64,000 nt of DNA from positions 37,195-101,194 of the forward strand of contig CAZMZR010000001.1 in assembly GCA_964570855.1 (NCBI GenBank). The letters are read 5' to 3'. Source of the stretch: JAFGPS01 sp964570855 (lineage in GTDB: Bacteria; Planctomycetota; Phycisphaerae; Sedimentisphaerales; Anaerobacaceae). This document shows, in pieces, positions 1 to 8,028 of this stretch (position 1 is its first letter; each line of letters begins with the position of its first letter). The position numbers were made by a program, and so were the translations under genes. A model generated the notes under the pieces. That model ran no database searches and was not told the origin of the DNA. It saw only the letters and a program-made list of their open reading frames with translations.

Positions 1-2
1 TG

Positions 3-410
3 ACGCTCAAACGTGCTCTAAAAGACCTTAAAGTGGCTAATCAATTAGTGCACAAATTAAACGGCGAAGAGGCTCTGGATTACTTAAAGGTTGAATCGAA
101 CCCAACACCGTGCGTTATTTTTCTTGATTTGAATATGCCTAAAATGAATGGCATTGAATTTCTTCAGGTGGCAAAAGCCGATAATAATTTCAGAAGAATT
201 CCGGTTGTAGTATTCACAACATCAAAAAATGAATGGGATAGATTTGAAAGTTTCAATCTCAGCGCCGCCGGTTATATTGTCAAGCCTGCAGATTATAAAA
301 GTTTTGTGGAAGCAATTAGAACGGTTGAGCTATACTGGACCTTGAGCGAATTTCCGGATGATGCTCCTGAATTTACAGAGGAAAAAATGGTTGGAAGTCA
401 TGCCGAATGA
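3..410 (+). CDS. Response regulator receiver protein (5' end outside window)
   Basis: Single-domain CheY-like receiver of the Rcp1 type, which takes a phosphoryl group from a partner histidine kinase. The reading frame is open to the window edge (residues TLKRALKDLK precede the first possible GTG at 33), so the N-terminal acidic pocket is missing and the gene starts upstream. Visible landmarks are the phospho-acceptor Asp in FLDLNMPKMNG, the Thr switch in VVVFTTSKNE and the conserved Lys in IVKPADY. There is no output domain; the protein ends about 30 residues after the receiver with an acidic tail. Its kinase partner is probably upstream of this window. The family call is firm; the biological pathway is unknown. 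Confidence 0.9.
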   Translation, partial: TLKRALKDLKVANQLVHKLNGEEALDYLKVESNPTPCVIFLDLNMPKMNGIEFLQVAKADNNFRRIPVVVFTTSKNEWDRFESFNLSAAGYIVKPADYKSFVEAIRTVELYWTLSEFPDDAPEFTEEKMVGSHAE

Positions 411-677
411 AGGTAAATAGCTAAACCAAGTGCTTTTATTTGCAAAATTGAAACTTTTGACAGTGTCAGATGCTTATGAGAGCATTCCGCACCTGTTTGC
501 CTTCTCTGCATCTGCTTCTATGGGCGTTGTACTACCTCACCACTCTGTTTAAGCAGAATGATTAAATCAGGCGTTAATTTTTTCGTATTTTTTTACTTAT
601 TAACCCTGGTCTTAACTGCAATCAATCTGTGACATCAACATTATCAAAACGTATTTACCGAGAGTATAACCGGATTC

Positions 678-1655
678 TTAAAGTTCGGATATATACAGGT
701 TTTGCTGGAGATAGTTTTTAACATAGTCTTTTATTGCATCTTCGAGTGACATTGTTTTTTTGTCATATCCCGCTTTGCGTATTTTGACTATCTCGGCACA
801 GGTGTAGTATTGATATTGATTGCGAATAGAATCCGGCATTTCGATATACTCGATATCTGGTTTCCTTCCCATACCCGCAAAAACCGCCGTTACCAAATCA
901 TTCCATGTTCGAGGTTTACCGGTCCCGATGTTAAAAAGACCGTTGAACCGCGGATTATCCAGAAAAAACAAAGTCATATCCACTGCATCTTTGATGTAAA
1001 TAAAGTCTCGTACCTGCTCACCGTCTTTAAATTCTTTTTTGTATGATTTGAAAAGACAGACTTTGCCGGTGTTGTTGATTTGCTCGAAGGCTTTTAAACA
1101 AAAGCTCTTCATGTTATTTTTATGATACTCATTGGGTCCAAATACATTAAAGTACTTCAGGCCGACAATTTTTTTTAACAGATTTGTTCTGCTTGCCCAC
1201 AGGTCAAATAAATGCTTGGAATAACCGTACATATTCATAGGCCTGAGACTTTTTATCGCATTTTCATCATCGCCGAATCCGACCGAGCCATCACCATAAG
1301 TAGCTGCGCTCGAGGCATAAATGAAACGAATATTAGCCTTGGCAGCCCATTGGGCTAATAATTTGCTGTATTCATAATTGTTTTTTATAAGAAAGGAGGC
1401 GTTTGTTTCTGTGGTATCAGAGCATGCACCCAGGTGAAAAACAGCCTCGACGGAGCTATCGAGCTTGTCTTCGATGACCATTTCCAGAAAATCGTCTTTC
1501 TCAACGTAATCGGCAAAGGATAGATTCCGAAGATTCTTCCACCTCTGGTCACATCCCAGCTTGTCAACAACAAGGATATCGGTAATCTGTCTTTTGTTTA
1601 GTGCGGCAATTAATGCTGAGCCGATAAAGCCGGCTCCACCGGTAATTATTATCAT
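678..1655 (-). CDS. hldD: ADP-L-glycero-D-manno-heptose 6-epimerase
   Basis: NAD(P)-dependent short-chain epimerase that converts ADP-D-glycero- to ADP-L-glycero-beta-D-manno-heptose for the LPS inner core. The 325 residues are the usual family length. The N-terminus carries the Rossmann motif TGGAGFIGS, followed by a conserved GACSDTTE segment and the catalytic Tyr/Lys motif YGYSK. FNVFGPNEYHK and QVRDFIYIKD are typical of HldD/RfaD. The ATG at 1655 is preceded by AGGAG with 9-base spacing. It stands alone, with the small-protein unit behind it ending in its own terminator. It implies an LPS-bearing outer membrane, consistent with a planctomycete. Confidence 0.9.
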   Translation of the reverse strand: MIIITGGAGFIGSALIAALNKRQITDILVVDKLGCDQRWKNLRNLSFADYVEKDDFLEMVIEDKLDSSVEAVFHLGACSDTTETNASFLIKNNYEYSKLLAQWAAKANIRFIYASSAATYGDGSVGFGDDENAIKSLRPMNMYGYSKHLFDLWASRTNLLKKIVGLKYFNVFGPNEYHKNNMKSFCLKAFEQINNTGKVCLFKSYKKEFKDGEQVRDFIYIKDAVDMTLFFLDNPRFNGLFNIGTGKPRTWNDLVTAVFAGMGRKPDIEYIEMPDSIRNQYQYYTCAEIVKIRKAGYDKKTMSLEDAIKDYVKNYLQQNLYISEL

Positions 1656-1742
1656 TTAACGGCACTCCTATAGTTTAATCAAGTAGTCATAAATTAGTGT
1701 GCCATAGCAGGTGTGTCAATTATTTAAGCTCATAATGCGCAT

Positions 1743-1768
1743 AAAAAAGCTGCCCGAGATCGAGCAGC
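1743..1768 (-). terminator. Rho-independent terminator of the 31-residue small gene
   Basis: Read on the minus strand, a 7-bp stem (GCTGCTC/GGGCAGC with one T-G wobble) with a 6-base loop is followed directly by six T. It lies 27 bases after the stop codon of the small ORF at 1796-1891 and before hldD. Confidence 0.75.
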
Positions 1769-1795
1769 GGGGGAAGATATCAAGAATGTAATCTC

Positions 1796-1891
1796 TCAAC
1801 AAAGAGCGATATAGCTCGCGATAGCCAGAATCAAAATTCTTCTTTTATTGAACGTAAATGGAAGCCATTTTTCGTAATAAAATCTCTTCAT
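1796..1891 (-). CDS. 31-residue basic single-span small protein
   Basis: A small ORF with every element of a complete gene. A GAGGGA ribosome-binding site sits four bases before the ATG. A promoter lies 54 bases upstream and a strong terminator follows. The peptide starts MKRFYYEKWLPF, continues with a basic NKRR patch and then a short hydrophobic stretch (ILILAIASYIALC), ending in Cys. This architecture, a positively charged aromatic N-terminus plus one membrane-length helix, resembles small membrane proteins and type I toxin peptides. No homologue is recognised. The alternative is that the transcript works as an sRNA and the ORF is incidental. Confidence 0.55.
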   Translation of the reverse strand: MKRFYYEKWLPFTFNKRRILILAIASYIALC

Positions 1892-1944
1892 TTGGTCCCT
1901 CGAATAATAATTCTATCAAGTCATAGCGTTCTAATTATGCAGTT

Positions 1945-1973
1945 ATCATAACCGAAATAGACATGAAAATCAA
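1945..1973 (-). promoter_or_regulatory. Sigma-70-type promoter of the 31-residue small gene
   Basis: On the minus strand TTGATT and TATGAT are separated by exactly 17 bases. The predicted start near 1938 gives a 5' leader of about 47 bases before the small ORF. Confidence 0.6.
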
Positions 1974-2246
1974 GAAAAATTGACTATATATAAATATAAG
2001 TGGTTGTATACAAAGGGAATATGAGCCGAGAGTGCAGTACTTTTTTTGCTCTGTCAAAGTATTGCAGAACAGTTGATAACTGTATATTTATGCCGAATTT
2101 TCTTATTGTTTATTTAATGAATTATTTTTGAATATATAGAATTATTTATTAGAAGCTAAAAAATCACTGCATATACAAGAATTGATGAGACACCCAATTA
2201 GTCAAGAGATAACCGGTTTAGCCGACATTTCATCAATTCTATTCAC
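1974..2246. other. AT-rich intergenic region with an 11-bp inverted repeat
   Basis: No convincing ORF. An exact 11-bp inverted repeat (AGAATTGATGA at 2178-2188, TCATCAATTCT at 2230-2240) encloses 41 bases and lies just upstream of the distal tat promoter. It could be a looped operator or an RNA stem of an opposing transcript; no function can be assigned. Confidence 0.4.
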
Positions 2247-2274
2247 TTGAACTTAAGCTTCTGTAAGATATAAT
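2247..2274 (+). promoter_or_regulatory. Distal promoter of tatAC
   Basis: TTGAAC and TATAAT with 16-base spacing; a start near 2281 would give a 5' leader of roughly 140 bases before tatA. Confidence 0.5.
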
Positions 2275-2360
2275 TTGATGTAATATATGTATTATTTTAC
2301 GCCGTTATCGTATGATAAGCTGTAAAAAGAAGATGTATGAGAAATGGATTGCTATTGAAC

Positions 2361-2390
2361 TTGACGGCGTATCGCGTGTCGCAATATAAT
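2361..2390 (+). promoter_or_regulatory. Proximal promoter of tatAC
   Basis: TTGACG and TATAAT with 18-base spacing, giving a leader of about 20 bases that contains the AAGGAG ribosome-binding site (2407-2412) of tatA. Confidence 0.6.
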
Positions 2391-2418
2391 AACTCGATAT
2401 GCAAATAAGGAGATTCAA

Positions 2419-2691
2419 ATGATTGAATGCATGCGATATCTTGGTATTTGGACGCCTGGACCTTTTGAGCTTATCATAATTCTTATTATCGCAGTGCTCC
2501 TGTTCGGTAGAAGATTGCCCGAAATTGCCCGCGGTTTGGGTAAGAGCCTGACTGAGTTCAAAAAGGGCATTAACGAAGCCGAAAAAACCAAAGACGAATT
2601 TGTTAATGACGTCAGGAAAATCGGGGATGATGTAACTAAAGAAACTAAAAACGCGGCCGGTCTGGACGATTCAGAAGGTAAAAAGATTTAA
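2419..2691 (+). CDS. tatA: Sec-independent translocase subunit TatA/E
   Basis: Pore-forming subunit of the twin-arginine translocase, which exports folded proteins across the cytoplasmic membrane. The 90 residues show the standard plan: a short N-terminus, one membrane helix (about residues 17-31, FELIIILIIAVLLFG), the FG hinge, an amphipathic helix (RRLPEIARGLGKSL) and a charged acidic tail. The ATG has AAGGAG six bases upstream. tatC follows after 44 bases on the same strand and no separate TatB is seen, so this protein probably also serves the TatB role. TatA and TatB cannot be separated with certainty from sequence alone. Confidence 0.92.
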   Translation: MIECMRYLGIWTPGPFELIIILIIAVLLFGRRLPEIARGLGKSLTEFKKGINEAEKTKDEFVNDVRKIGDDVTKETKNAAGLDDSEGKKI

Positions 2692-2735
2692 CTTGTCTAA
2701 GTACGAAACCATCACGTATTCTCCTTGTCTGTAAT

Positions 2736-3518
2736 ATGGACAAGACCAAGAAGAAAAAGAAGAAAATACGAGATCCCATTGATTCCACTATGAGCCTGGG
2801 TGACCACCTCGAGGAGTTGCGGATGCGCTTGATTTTTGCGCTTGTTGGATTGGTTGCCGGGTCGGTTATATGTCTGATTTTTTGTTCTAAGATAATAGAT
2901 ATTATTGAAAATCCATATCTTGATGCAATGGATGAGCAGGCCCGTTTGCAGACACTTGCTCCTGCGGATGGTATTGTAAGTTACATAAAAATAGCGTTAA
3001 TCTCGGGATTGATCCTGTCGTCACCTTGGGTTTTTTACCAGATATGGATGTTCGTTGCAGCCGGTCTTTACCCTCATGAAAGGCGTTATGTTTACCTGGC
3101 CGCACCTTTTTCTGCAGCACTATTTGTGATTGGGGCAGTATTTTTTTTGTTTGTTGTCGCGCCGTTTACACTTAAGTTTCTTGTGTATTTCAACAGGGAT
3201 GTTCTTGGTGTCAGCTCTAATTTTACATTTACGGATTATATATCTTTTATAACCATGCTTATGTTAGTCTTTGGAGTGGCTTTTCAAACACCCGTAGCTA
3301 TTTTCTTTTTGAATCGGACTGGGCTTGTATCAATCAAGGCTTTGCAGAATTCAAGAAAATTTGTTCTACTTGGTGTCTTTGTAATTGCTGCTATGGCTAC
3401 TCCACCGGATGTGATATCACAAGTTACCCTTGCGATACCACTCTATTCCCTGTTTGAACTGGGAATACTGCTGAGCTGGTTTGCGGAGCGGAAGAAATTA
3501 CGGGATACGGCCGAATAG
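2736..3518 (+). CDS. tatC: Twin-arginine translocase receptor subunit TatC
   Basis: Polytopic receptor that binds twin-arginine signal peptides. At 260 residues it is the expected length, with six predicted membrane helices. Family landmarks are MSLGDHLEELRMRL near the N-terminus, PWVFYQIWMFVAAGLYPHE around residues 93-111 and a late MATPPDVISQ segment. The lysine-rich start (MDKTKKKKKK) is cytoplasmic. It forms an operon with tatA. A minus-strand terminator hairpin lies between this gene and the convergent LamG gene. Confidence 0.94.
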   Translation: MDKTKKKKKKIRDPIDSTMSLGDHLEELRMRLIFALVGLVAGSVICLIFCSKIIDIIENPYLDAMDEQARLQTLAPADGIVSYIKIALISGLILSSPWVFYQIWMFVAAGLYPHERRYVYLAAPFSAALFVIGAVFFLFVVAPFTLKFLVYFNRDVLGVSSNFTFTDYISFITMLMLVFGVAFQTPVAIFFLNRTGLVSIKALQNSRKFVLLGVFVIAAMATPPDVISQVTLAIPLYSLFELGILLSWFAERKKLRDTAE

Positions 3519-3570
3519 TTCGTAGCTGTTTGTTGTGTGCAAGTCAGATGCAGAATATGATTATTGTAAG

Positions 3571-3608
3571 AAAAAATAAGGCCTATGCCGAGTGAATCGG
3601 CATAGGCC
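3571..3608 (-). terminator. Terminator of the LamG gene, possibly shared with tatC
   Basis: A perfect 12-bp hairpin with a 5-base loop (stem GGCCTATGCCGA at 3580-3591 and its complement at 3597-3608). On the minus strand it is followed by an AT tract rich in T (complement of AAAAAATA at 3571-3578), so it fits termination of the leftward LamG gene. The plus-strand side has no T tract. Confidence 0.75.
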
Positions 3609-3706
3609 CCAAGATAATCTTATCAAATTCTGTATTCGGGCAAAAAATGTGAATCGGACTTATGATTCACAATTTATAGATAATTGCCCGGATTAATTGT
3701 CATTTG

Positions 3707-5968
3707 CTATTCTACTGGCGGCCGGTATAACCGAATATCGTCGAAGAATAACGATCCTGTACCACCGAGCGTTGTCATATTTCCTTTCGTACCAACACCT
3801 AAAGTGATTTTGTTAACATTGCTGAGGTTCATGCCTTGATCTGCAAAATCCTTCAGGGGTATATTCCATTGAGTCCATGTTTTTATCTGTGTTGCATTCG
3901 GATCATCGTAATAGACTGTGGCATTATTATTGAGAGCCACATATATTGGCTGAGCACTGTTACTGGTTATTCCTATATCCTGAGCAGCCCAGGCTGATGT
4001 ATCGCCGCTGCCTGCGGTAATAGTTACATTGGATAATACGGCCGTACAGACTGCCTCAGTGTTATGGCTGGTAACCGCCAGGCCAATGTACATTGGCGAA
4101 GTCATTGAGACTTGTTTTAAAGGAAGGTTTGTCCAATCGCTGCCGTTTTCCGAGTAAAACGCCCTTATAAGTCCGCCGGAGGTACGCTCTAATCTGACCC
4201 AATAAGGTACAACAACGTTGGGATCGAATTCCCTATCTGTAACACCATCGGCTGTGTTGCGATACTGGAACCTTACTCCCCATTCGGGAGTCATCAGGAG
4301 CGAGCAGTTTCTGGCGCCCGGTTCCAGCGTATCACGGATCATCACGCCGGCCTTGGCGTATGGGTCTGTATTGTCAAGACTATCGACCCTGGCTCGAATC
4401 GTTACGGCACCGGTGACCTCCTTATAGGCAAAGTGAAATTCGTCGGCACCGCCCCAGATATCTGCGCCGGCGGCCATCATTGTGTAAGTACCGGCAGGGT
4501 TCTCTACGAAACTGCCGACAGGCCCTGGAGCGCCGATGAACCATAGAGATAAATCATTGACGTCGTCTCTGGTCCAGTCACTTGCCGTAGCGCTTAACGT
4601 CATCACTGCTTCCGAGTATCTCATATCGTTGTCGTAGAAGTAAGGCATCGATTGAATGCCTGTGTGGATAGTAGTAGTCTCGACGAAGTGTTCATCATTT
4701 TCAAAATCAGGATCGGCATAACCTACAGTGGCACCATTCGTCGGAATCTCCCATCCATCTACCCATATATTAAATATCCTGTTACTGCCTTCTTCCTCGG
4801 GATTAAGGTCGTTATAAGATTCGAAATCGTCAACAACGATGAAGTTCGCCACCGTAAACTTCCAGATATTACCTCTATTTATTGTCACGCCGTCCACTTC
4901 GACTTCATCAACGCGCCAGTAGTAAAGCTGTCCATAATCCAGAAGGTCTGCTTGGTTGGATCCCTGGGGATCAAAAGTGAGTTCTTCCTGGTTTTCACTA
5001 ACCAATACGTCCCTTGAATCGGTTATAGTGGCTTCGTTGACATCGTCGAAATTCGTTCCAAAATATACATTATGTGTGACTGCGGTGTCTCCCTCGGTCC
5101 AGCTTAGGATCGTATCACGTGGTACGTCAGTCGAGTTATTAGCTGGTAACGGCAAAGACGCCGGTAATGTAAGGGCCGCTCCGGCAGACATTACATCCTG
5201 AATCTCTTCTAAATTTAGGGCACGGCCGTAAATTTGTACATCATCGAGTAAGCCGGTGTATGTACGTGAACCATTAGCCATTTGACCAAGATACATGTGG
5301 GATAGCGGAAAACTTCTTGTACCTCGTGCCATTTGATGCAGTAATCTGCCGTTTAAGTACATCTTTGCGTTACCATCATCGTTGCCCCAGGTACAGGTAA
5401 TGTGATGCCATTGATTGTCATTCACTAAAATAGGATTGTTAGGTTCATTTCCTGCAGGGTCGCCCTTGTTAGGGTCGGAGTGCAGGTGAAAGTTATTCGG
5501 GTCACTCTGACCGTGGAAACAAATCTCGCCGCCTATCCAAATATCTGCTACTGCAGTTTCTACATGTATGTGCATTTCGTTTTCCGAGCCGAAACCGCCG
5601 CCGGTGGTATTATCACCACCCCACCATATTGTATTAATACCTCCTGTTACCTCCGCCATTTTCATCCAGAATGCTACCGTACCTGAGTCGGAGCGCATTC
5701 CCATGCTCTCTGAGGGCAGATTGACATCCATGTTTCCATCGAATCCGAGTGCCCCGTCTATCCCGTCAATTAACCAGTTCGGATCGCCCCCTTCTACGTC
5801 TTCAGCGATTATTTCGATTATACCATCGTTGCCTTTAATACTTGAATCAACGGCAATATTACCGGACGTCTCATTGAACTTATAATGAGCCAGAAGCTGA
5901 GCTGAAGCATTACCCGTCAGGCTCAGCAATGAGATAACGCAAATTAAATAAAATAATCTTTTACACAT
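3707..5968 (-). CDS. Large secreted LamG-type protein
   Basis: A 753-residue exported protein of a kind abundant in Phycisphaerae. Residues 1-23 form a signal peptide ending in GNASA. Next comes a concanavalin-like LamG jelly-roll (about 25-265: AHYKFNE start, GTVAFWMKM, WHHITCTW, LDDVQIYGRAL). A fibronectin-like linker follows (LPLPANNSTDVPRDT to about 375). The second half contains two further beta-rich regions, one with a DUF1349-like look (VTIRARVDS, KAGVMIRDT, GVRFQYRN), and ends in FFDDIRLYRPP. No cell-wall anchor or dockerin is visible. Ribosome-binding site AGGAGGTG precedes the ATG. Likely role is carbohydrate or surface binding; substrate unknown. Confidence 0.8.
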   Translation of the reverse strand: MCKRLFYLICVISLLSLTGNASAQLLAHYKFNETSGNIAVDSSIKGNDGIIEIIAEDVEGGDPNWLIDGIDGALGFDGNMDVNLPSESMGMRSDSGTVAFWMKMAEVTGGINTIWWGGDNTTGGGFGSENEMHIHVETAVADIWIGGEICFHGQSDPNNFHLHSDPNKGDPAGNEPNNPILVNDNQWHHITCTWGNDDGNAKMYLNGRLLHQMARGTRSFPLSHMYLGQMANGSRTYTGLLDDVQIYGRALNLEEIQDVMSAGAALTLPASLPLPANNSTDVPRDTILSWTEGDTAVTHNVYFGTNFDDVNEATITDSRDVLVSENQEELTFDPQGSNQADLLDYGQLYYWRVDEVEVDGVTINRGNIWKFTVANFIVVDDFESYNDLNPEEEGSNRIFNIWVDGWEIPTNGATVGYADPDFENDEHFVETTTIHTGIQSMPYFYDNDMRYSEAVMTLSATASDWTRDDVNDLSLWFIGAPGPVGSFVENPAGTYTMMAAGADIWGGADEFHFAYKEVTGAVTIRARVDSLDNTDPYAKAGVMIRDTLEPGARNCSLLMTPEWGVRFQYRNTADGVTDREFDPNVVVPYWVRLERTSGGLIRAFYSENGSDWTNLPLKQVSMTSPMYIGLAVTSHNTEAVCTAVLSNVTITAGSGDTSAWAAQDIGITSNSAQPIYVALNNNATVYYDDPNATQIKTWTQWNIPLKDFADQGMNLSNVNKITLGVGTKGNMTTLGGTGSLFFDDIRLYRPPVE

Positions 5969-6179
5969 GATACACCTCCTTCAAATAGAATCTTAATGAA
6001 AGCGATTTGTTAATATGGTTTTTTATCCTCACTCGGGTACGATAACTACCTACCCAGGATAAAGTTGTATAAGCTAACGCCACCTCCTTTCTTCAAAGAC
6101 AGACCTTTAATTCAAAAGGAAAACACTGCTCTGAATCTTTCAATTCCCGTATCTAATCATCATGTGATGTTTTAGCTCT
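5969..6179 (-). other. Long structured 5' leader of the LamG gene
   Basis: The leader contains a nested hairpin at 6023-6062 (outer stem TTATCC/GGATAA, inner stem GGGTA/TACCC on the coding strand) and a second good Shine-Dalgarno (AGGAGG near 6083) with no convincing start codon at the right distance. A GTG frame begins inside that site and runs into the LamG start, which looks accidental. Confidence 0.35.
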
Positions 6180-6245
6180 TTAGAAGCGATTCCAGGCGTT
6201 TTTTCGCTTCTTTGAAAGAGAAAACCATAATGTTAGCCTAAGCAT
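6180..6245 (-). CDS. 21-codon leader ORF upstream of the LamG gene
   Basis: A short ORF (MLRLTLWFSL followed by a basic SKKRKNAWNRF tail) with a well-placed AAGGAG seven bases before its ATG. It directly follows the only clear promoter of this region. The stop region pairs with the preceding sequence in a hairpin (GAAGCGA arms at 6183-6189 and 6205-6211). It may be a regulatory leader peptide, a small protein, or chance. No homologue is recognised. Confidence 0.35.
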   Translation of the reverse strand: MLRLTLWFSLSKKRKNAWNRF

Positions 6246-6266
6246 TTGTCTGCTCCTTCATATATA

Positions 6267-6296
6267 TTCATACCAAATTTGAGGCCATCTCGTCAA
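6267..6296 (-). promoter_or_regulatory. Promoter for the LamG leader
   Basis: On the minus strand TTGACG and TATGAA are separated by 18 bases; a further TATATA lies just downstream. It would give an untranslated leader of about 290 bases ahead of the LamG start. Confidence 0.45.
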
Positions 6297-6387
6297 GAAA
6301 AAAAACCTGATTACAGTTGATAAAGTCTATTTTTTATTGATATCAGGGGATTTTGTATAGGACCTTCGTTTTTTATAACTAGAAGGA

Positions 6388-7794
6388 CTAATCAAGAACG
6401 GCCTCCTGCTTGTATGCCGGTACTTCCACTTGCCAGCCGGTTTTCTCGATTAAGAAATCAGCAAACTGGTGTGCACTCTCGGCCTCACCGTGAACAACAA
6501 ACAACTTTTTCGGCGGTTTTTTCAACGCACTTAACCATTTAAGCAGTTCTTCCCTGTCTGCATGGGCTGAAAAACCGTTTACCCGGACCACTCTTGCTTT
6601 TACCGGATACTGTTGTCCGAGTATTCGAACTTCCTTTTCACCGTCAACAATTCGTCTGCCGAGAGTGCCCATCGCCTGATAGCCGACGAACATTATAGTG
6701 CTTTCAGGCCTGGTAATATTATTGACAAGGTGATGTTTGACTCTGCCACCGGTACACATCCCGGAACCTGCAATGACCATAATTGTACCTTTGATATGGT
6801 TAATTGCTTTCGAATCCTGGCTTGTTCCTGTGATTTTCAGTCCCGGAAAATCAAAGGGTGATTCACCATTCTCTACTAATTCGGCCATCTCCTTGTCGAA
6901 TAGTTCACGATGTCGTTGAAAAACCTTGGTAATTCCTGCCGCCATTGGACTGTCTAAAAAGACCATTAAATGCGGTATTGCATCTTCAAGCAGTAATTCA
7001 TTGATGTAATACAGAACTTCCTGTGAACGCTCGAGGGCAAAGCTTGGGACGATTATATTACCCCCGGCTTTTTTCGTCGAGTTGATGACTTCAGCAATCA
7101 TCTTTTTGGTTTCTTCAGGGTTTTGATGTACACGATCTCCGTAGGTGGACTCAATAAGGATGTAGTCCGCCTCTTTTAATAAAACAGGATCATGCAGGAT
7201 AGGTCTGTTTGGCCTGCCAACATCCCCGGAGAACAAGATTGATTTCTGTTGCCCGTTTTGACTGACTTTTACTTTTATTACCGAAGAGCCAAGAACGTGA
7301 CCGGCATCGCAAAAGATGGCTTCTATGCCTGAGCCGAGCTTGACAGACTGTTTATATCTGACAGGTTGAAATAATGGAAAACAAGCCTCTGCATCGGCTG
7401 TAGTATAGAGTGGTATTTCCGGATGGGTTCCTTTGCGGCCTTCACGCTCATGTCTTTTACGCTTGAACTCGGCATCTTCCTGTTGCAGCTTGGCCGAATC
7501 CAATAATATGATTCTTGCAATCTCCGCGGTAGCGGCGGTACAGTATATTTTTCCTTTGAATCCTTCTTTCACCAATCGCGGTAGAAGACCGCAATGATCC
7601 AGATGTGCGTGTGTTAAAAGGACTGCATCTATACTCGCCGGCGGCACAGAAAAAGCTTCCCAGTTTCTTTCTCGAAACTGTCGTTCCTGATAGAGTCCGC
7701 AATCTATCAGGAGCCTGGTTCCATTGACTTGTAAAAGATGCCTTGAGCCTGTAACATTCTGGGCCGCACCGAGGAACTGTAATTTTATCGACAT
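6388..7794 (-). CDS. MBL-fold beta-CASP nuclease with RNA-specificity domain
   Basis: A metallo-beta-lactamase-fold enzyme of the CPSF73/YSH1-like group, expected to act on RNA. The zinc motif THAHLDHCG (HxHxDH), the later GDVGRPNRPIL, the beta-CASP segment from about residue 200 (IESTYGDR) and the C-terminal specificity domain (SGMCTGGRVKHHL, VNGFSAHADREELL) are all present. About 468 residues is standard. The ATG at 7794 was chosen because AGG lies six bases upstream; the longer frame begins at a TTG without a ribosome-binding site. The gene is divergent from the RNase HII-like gene and has a strong promoter overlapped by a perfect palindrome, suggesting repressor control. Confidence 0.88.
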   Translation of the reverse strand: MSIKLQFLGAAQNVTGSRHLLQVNGTRLLIDCGLYQERQFRERNWEAFSVPPASIDAVLLTHAHLDHCGLLPRLVKEGFKGKIYCTAATAEIARIILLDSAKLQQEDAEFKRKRHEREGRKGTHPEIPLYTTADAEACFPLFQPVRYKQSVKLGSGIEAIFCDAGHVLGSSVIKVKVSQNGQQKSILFSGDVGRPNRPILHDPVLLKEADYILIESTYGDRVHQNPEETKKMIAEVINSTKKAGGNIIVPSFALERSQEVLYYINELLLEDAIPHLMVFLDSPMAAGITKVFQRHRELFDKEMAELVENGESPFDFPGLKITGTSQDSKAINHIKGTIMVIAGSGMCTGGRVKHHLVNNITRPESTIMFVGYQAMGTLGRRIVDGEKEVRILGQQYPVKARVVRVNGFSAHADREELLKWLSALKKPPKKLFVVHGEAESAHQFADFLIEKTGWQVEVPAYKQEAVLD

Positions 7795-7828
7795 TTCAAA
7801 CCTTAATATGTGTAGCAATATCTTTTTG

Positions 7829-7848
7829 TTGTAGATATTATTCTACAA
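7829..7848. promoter_or_regulatory. Palindromic operator over the nuclease -10 box
   Basis: A perfect 20-bp two-fold symmetric site, TTGTAGA-N6-TCTACAA. It covers the -10 hexamer of the leftward promoter. The geometry is that of a dimeric repressor site; the regulator is not identifiable here. Confidence 0.55.
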
Positions 7849-7868
7849 AAATTGAGCTTCTCTGTCAA
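7840..7868 (-). promoter_or_regulatory. Promoter of the MBL nuclease gene
   Basis: TTGACA and TAGAAT with exactly 17 bases between them on the minus strand, about 46 bases upstream of the chosen ATG. Confidence 0.65.
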
Positions 7869-7920
7869 ACAAAGAACTGTTGTACGGTGGTCTAAAATGT
7901 CACAGAATTGACATTAATTA

Positions 7921-7948
7921 TTGATTTATTGAGGGTGTTGGTTATAAT
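7921..7948 (+). promoter_or_regulatory. Promoter of the RNase HII-like gene
   Basis: TTGATT and TATAAT with 16-base spacing, giving a leader of about 75 bases before the ATG at 8029. Confidence 0.5.
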
Positions 7949-8028
7949 TCTGATTTGAACACATATGTCAATTATAGCAATATTTGGTATTTTTGCTTTC
8001 TTTTTCAAGGATGACAGGAGTTGCAGGG

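Noticed and set aside
470..565. 31-codon plus-strand ORF between the response regulator and hldD
   Set aside because: No ribosome-binding site and only half a promoter (TTGACA without a -10 partner).
5966..6091. GTG-started frame running into the LamG start
   Set aside because: Its start codon lies inside the Shine-Dalgarno itself, so spacing is impossible; no recognisable peptide.
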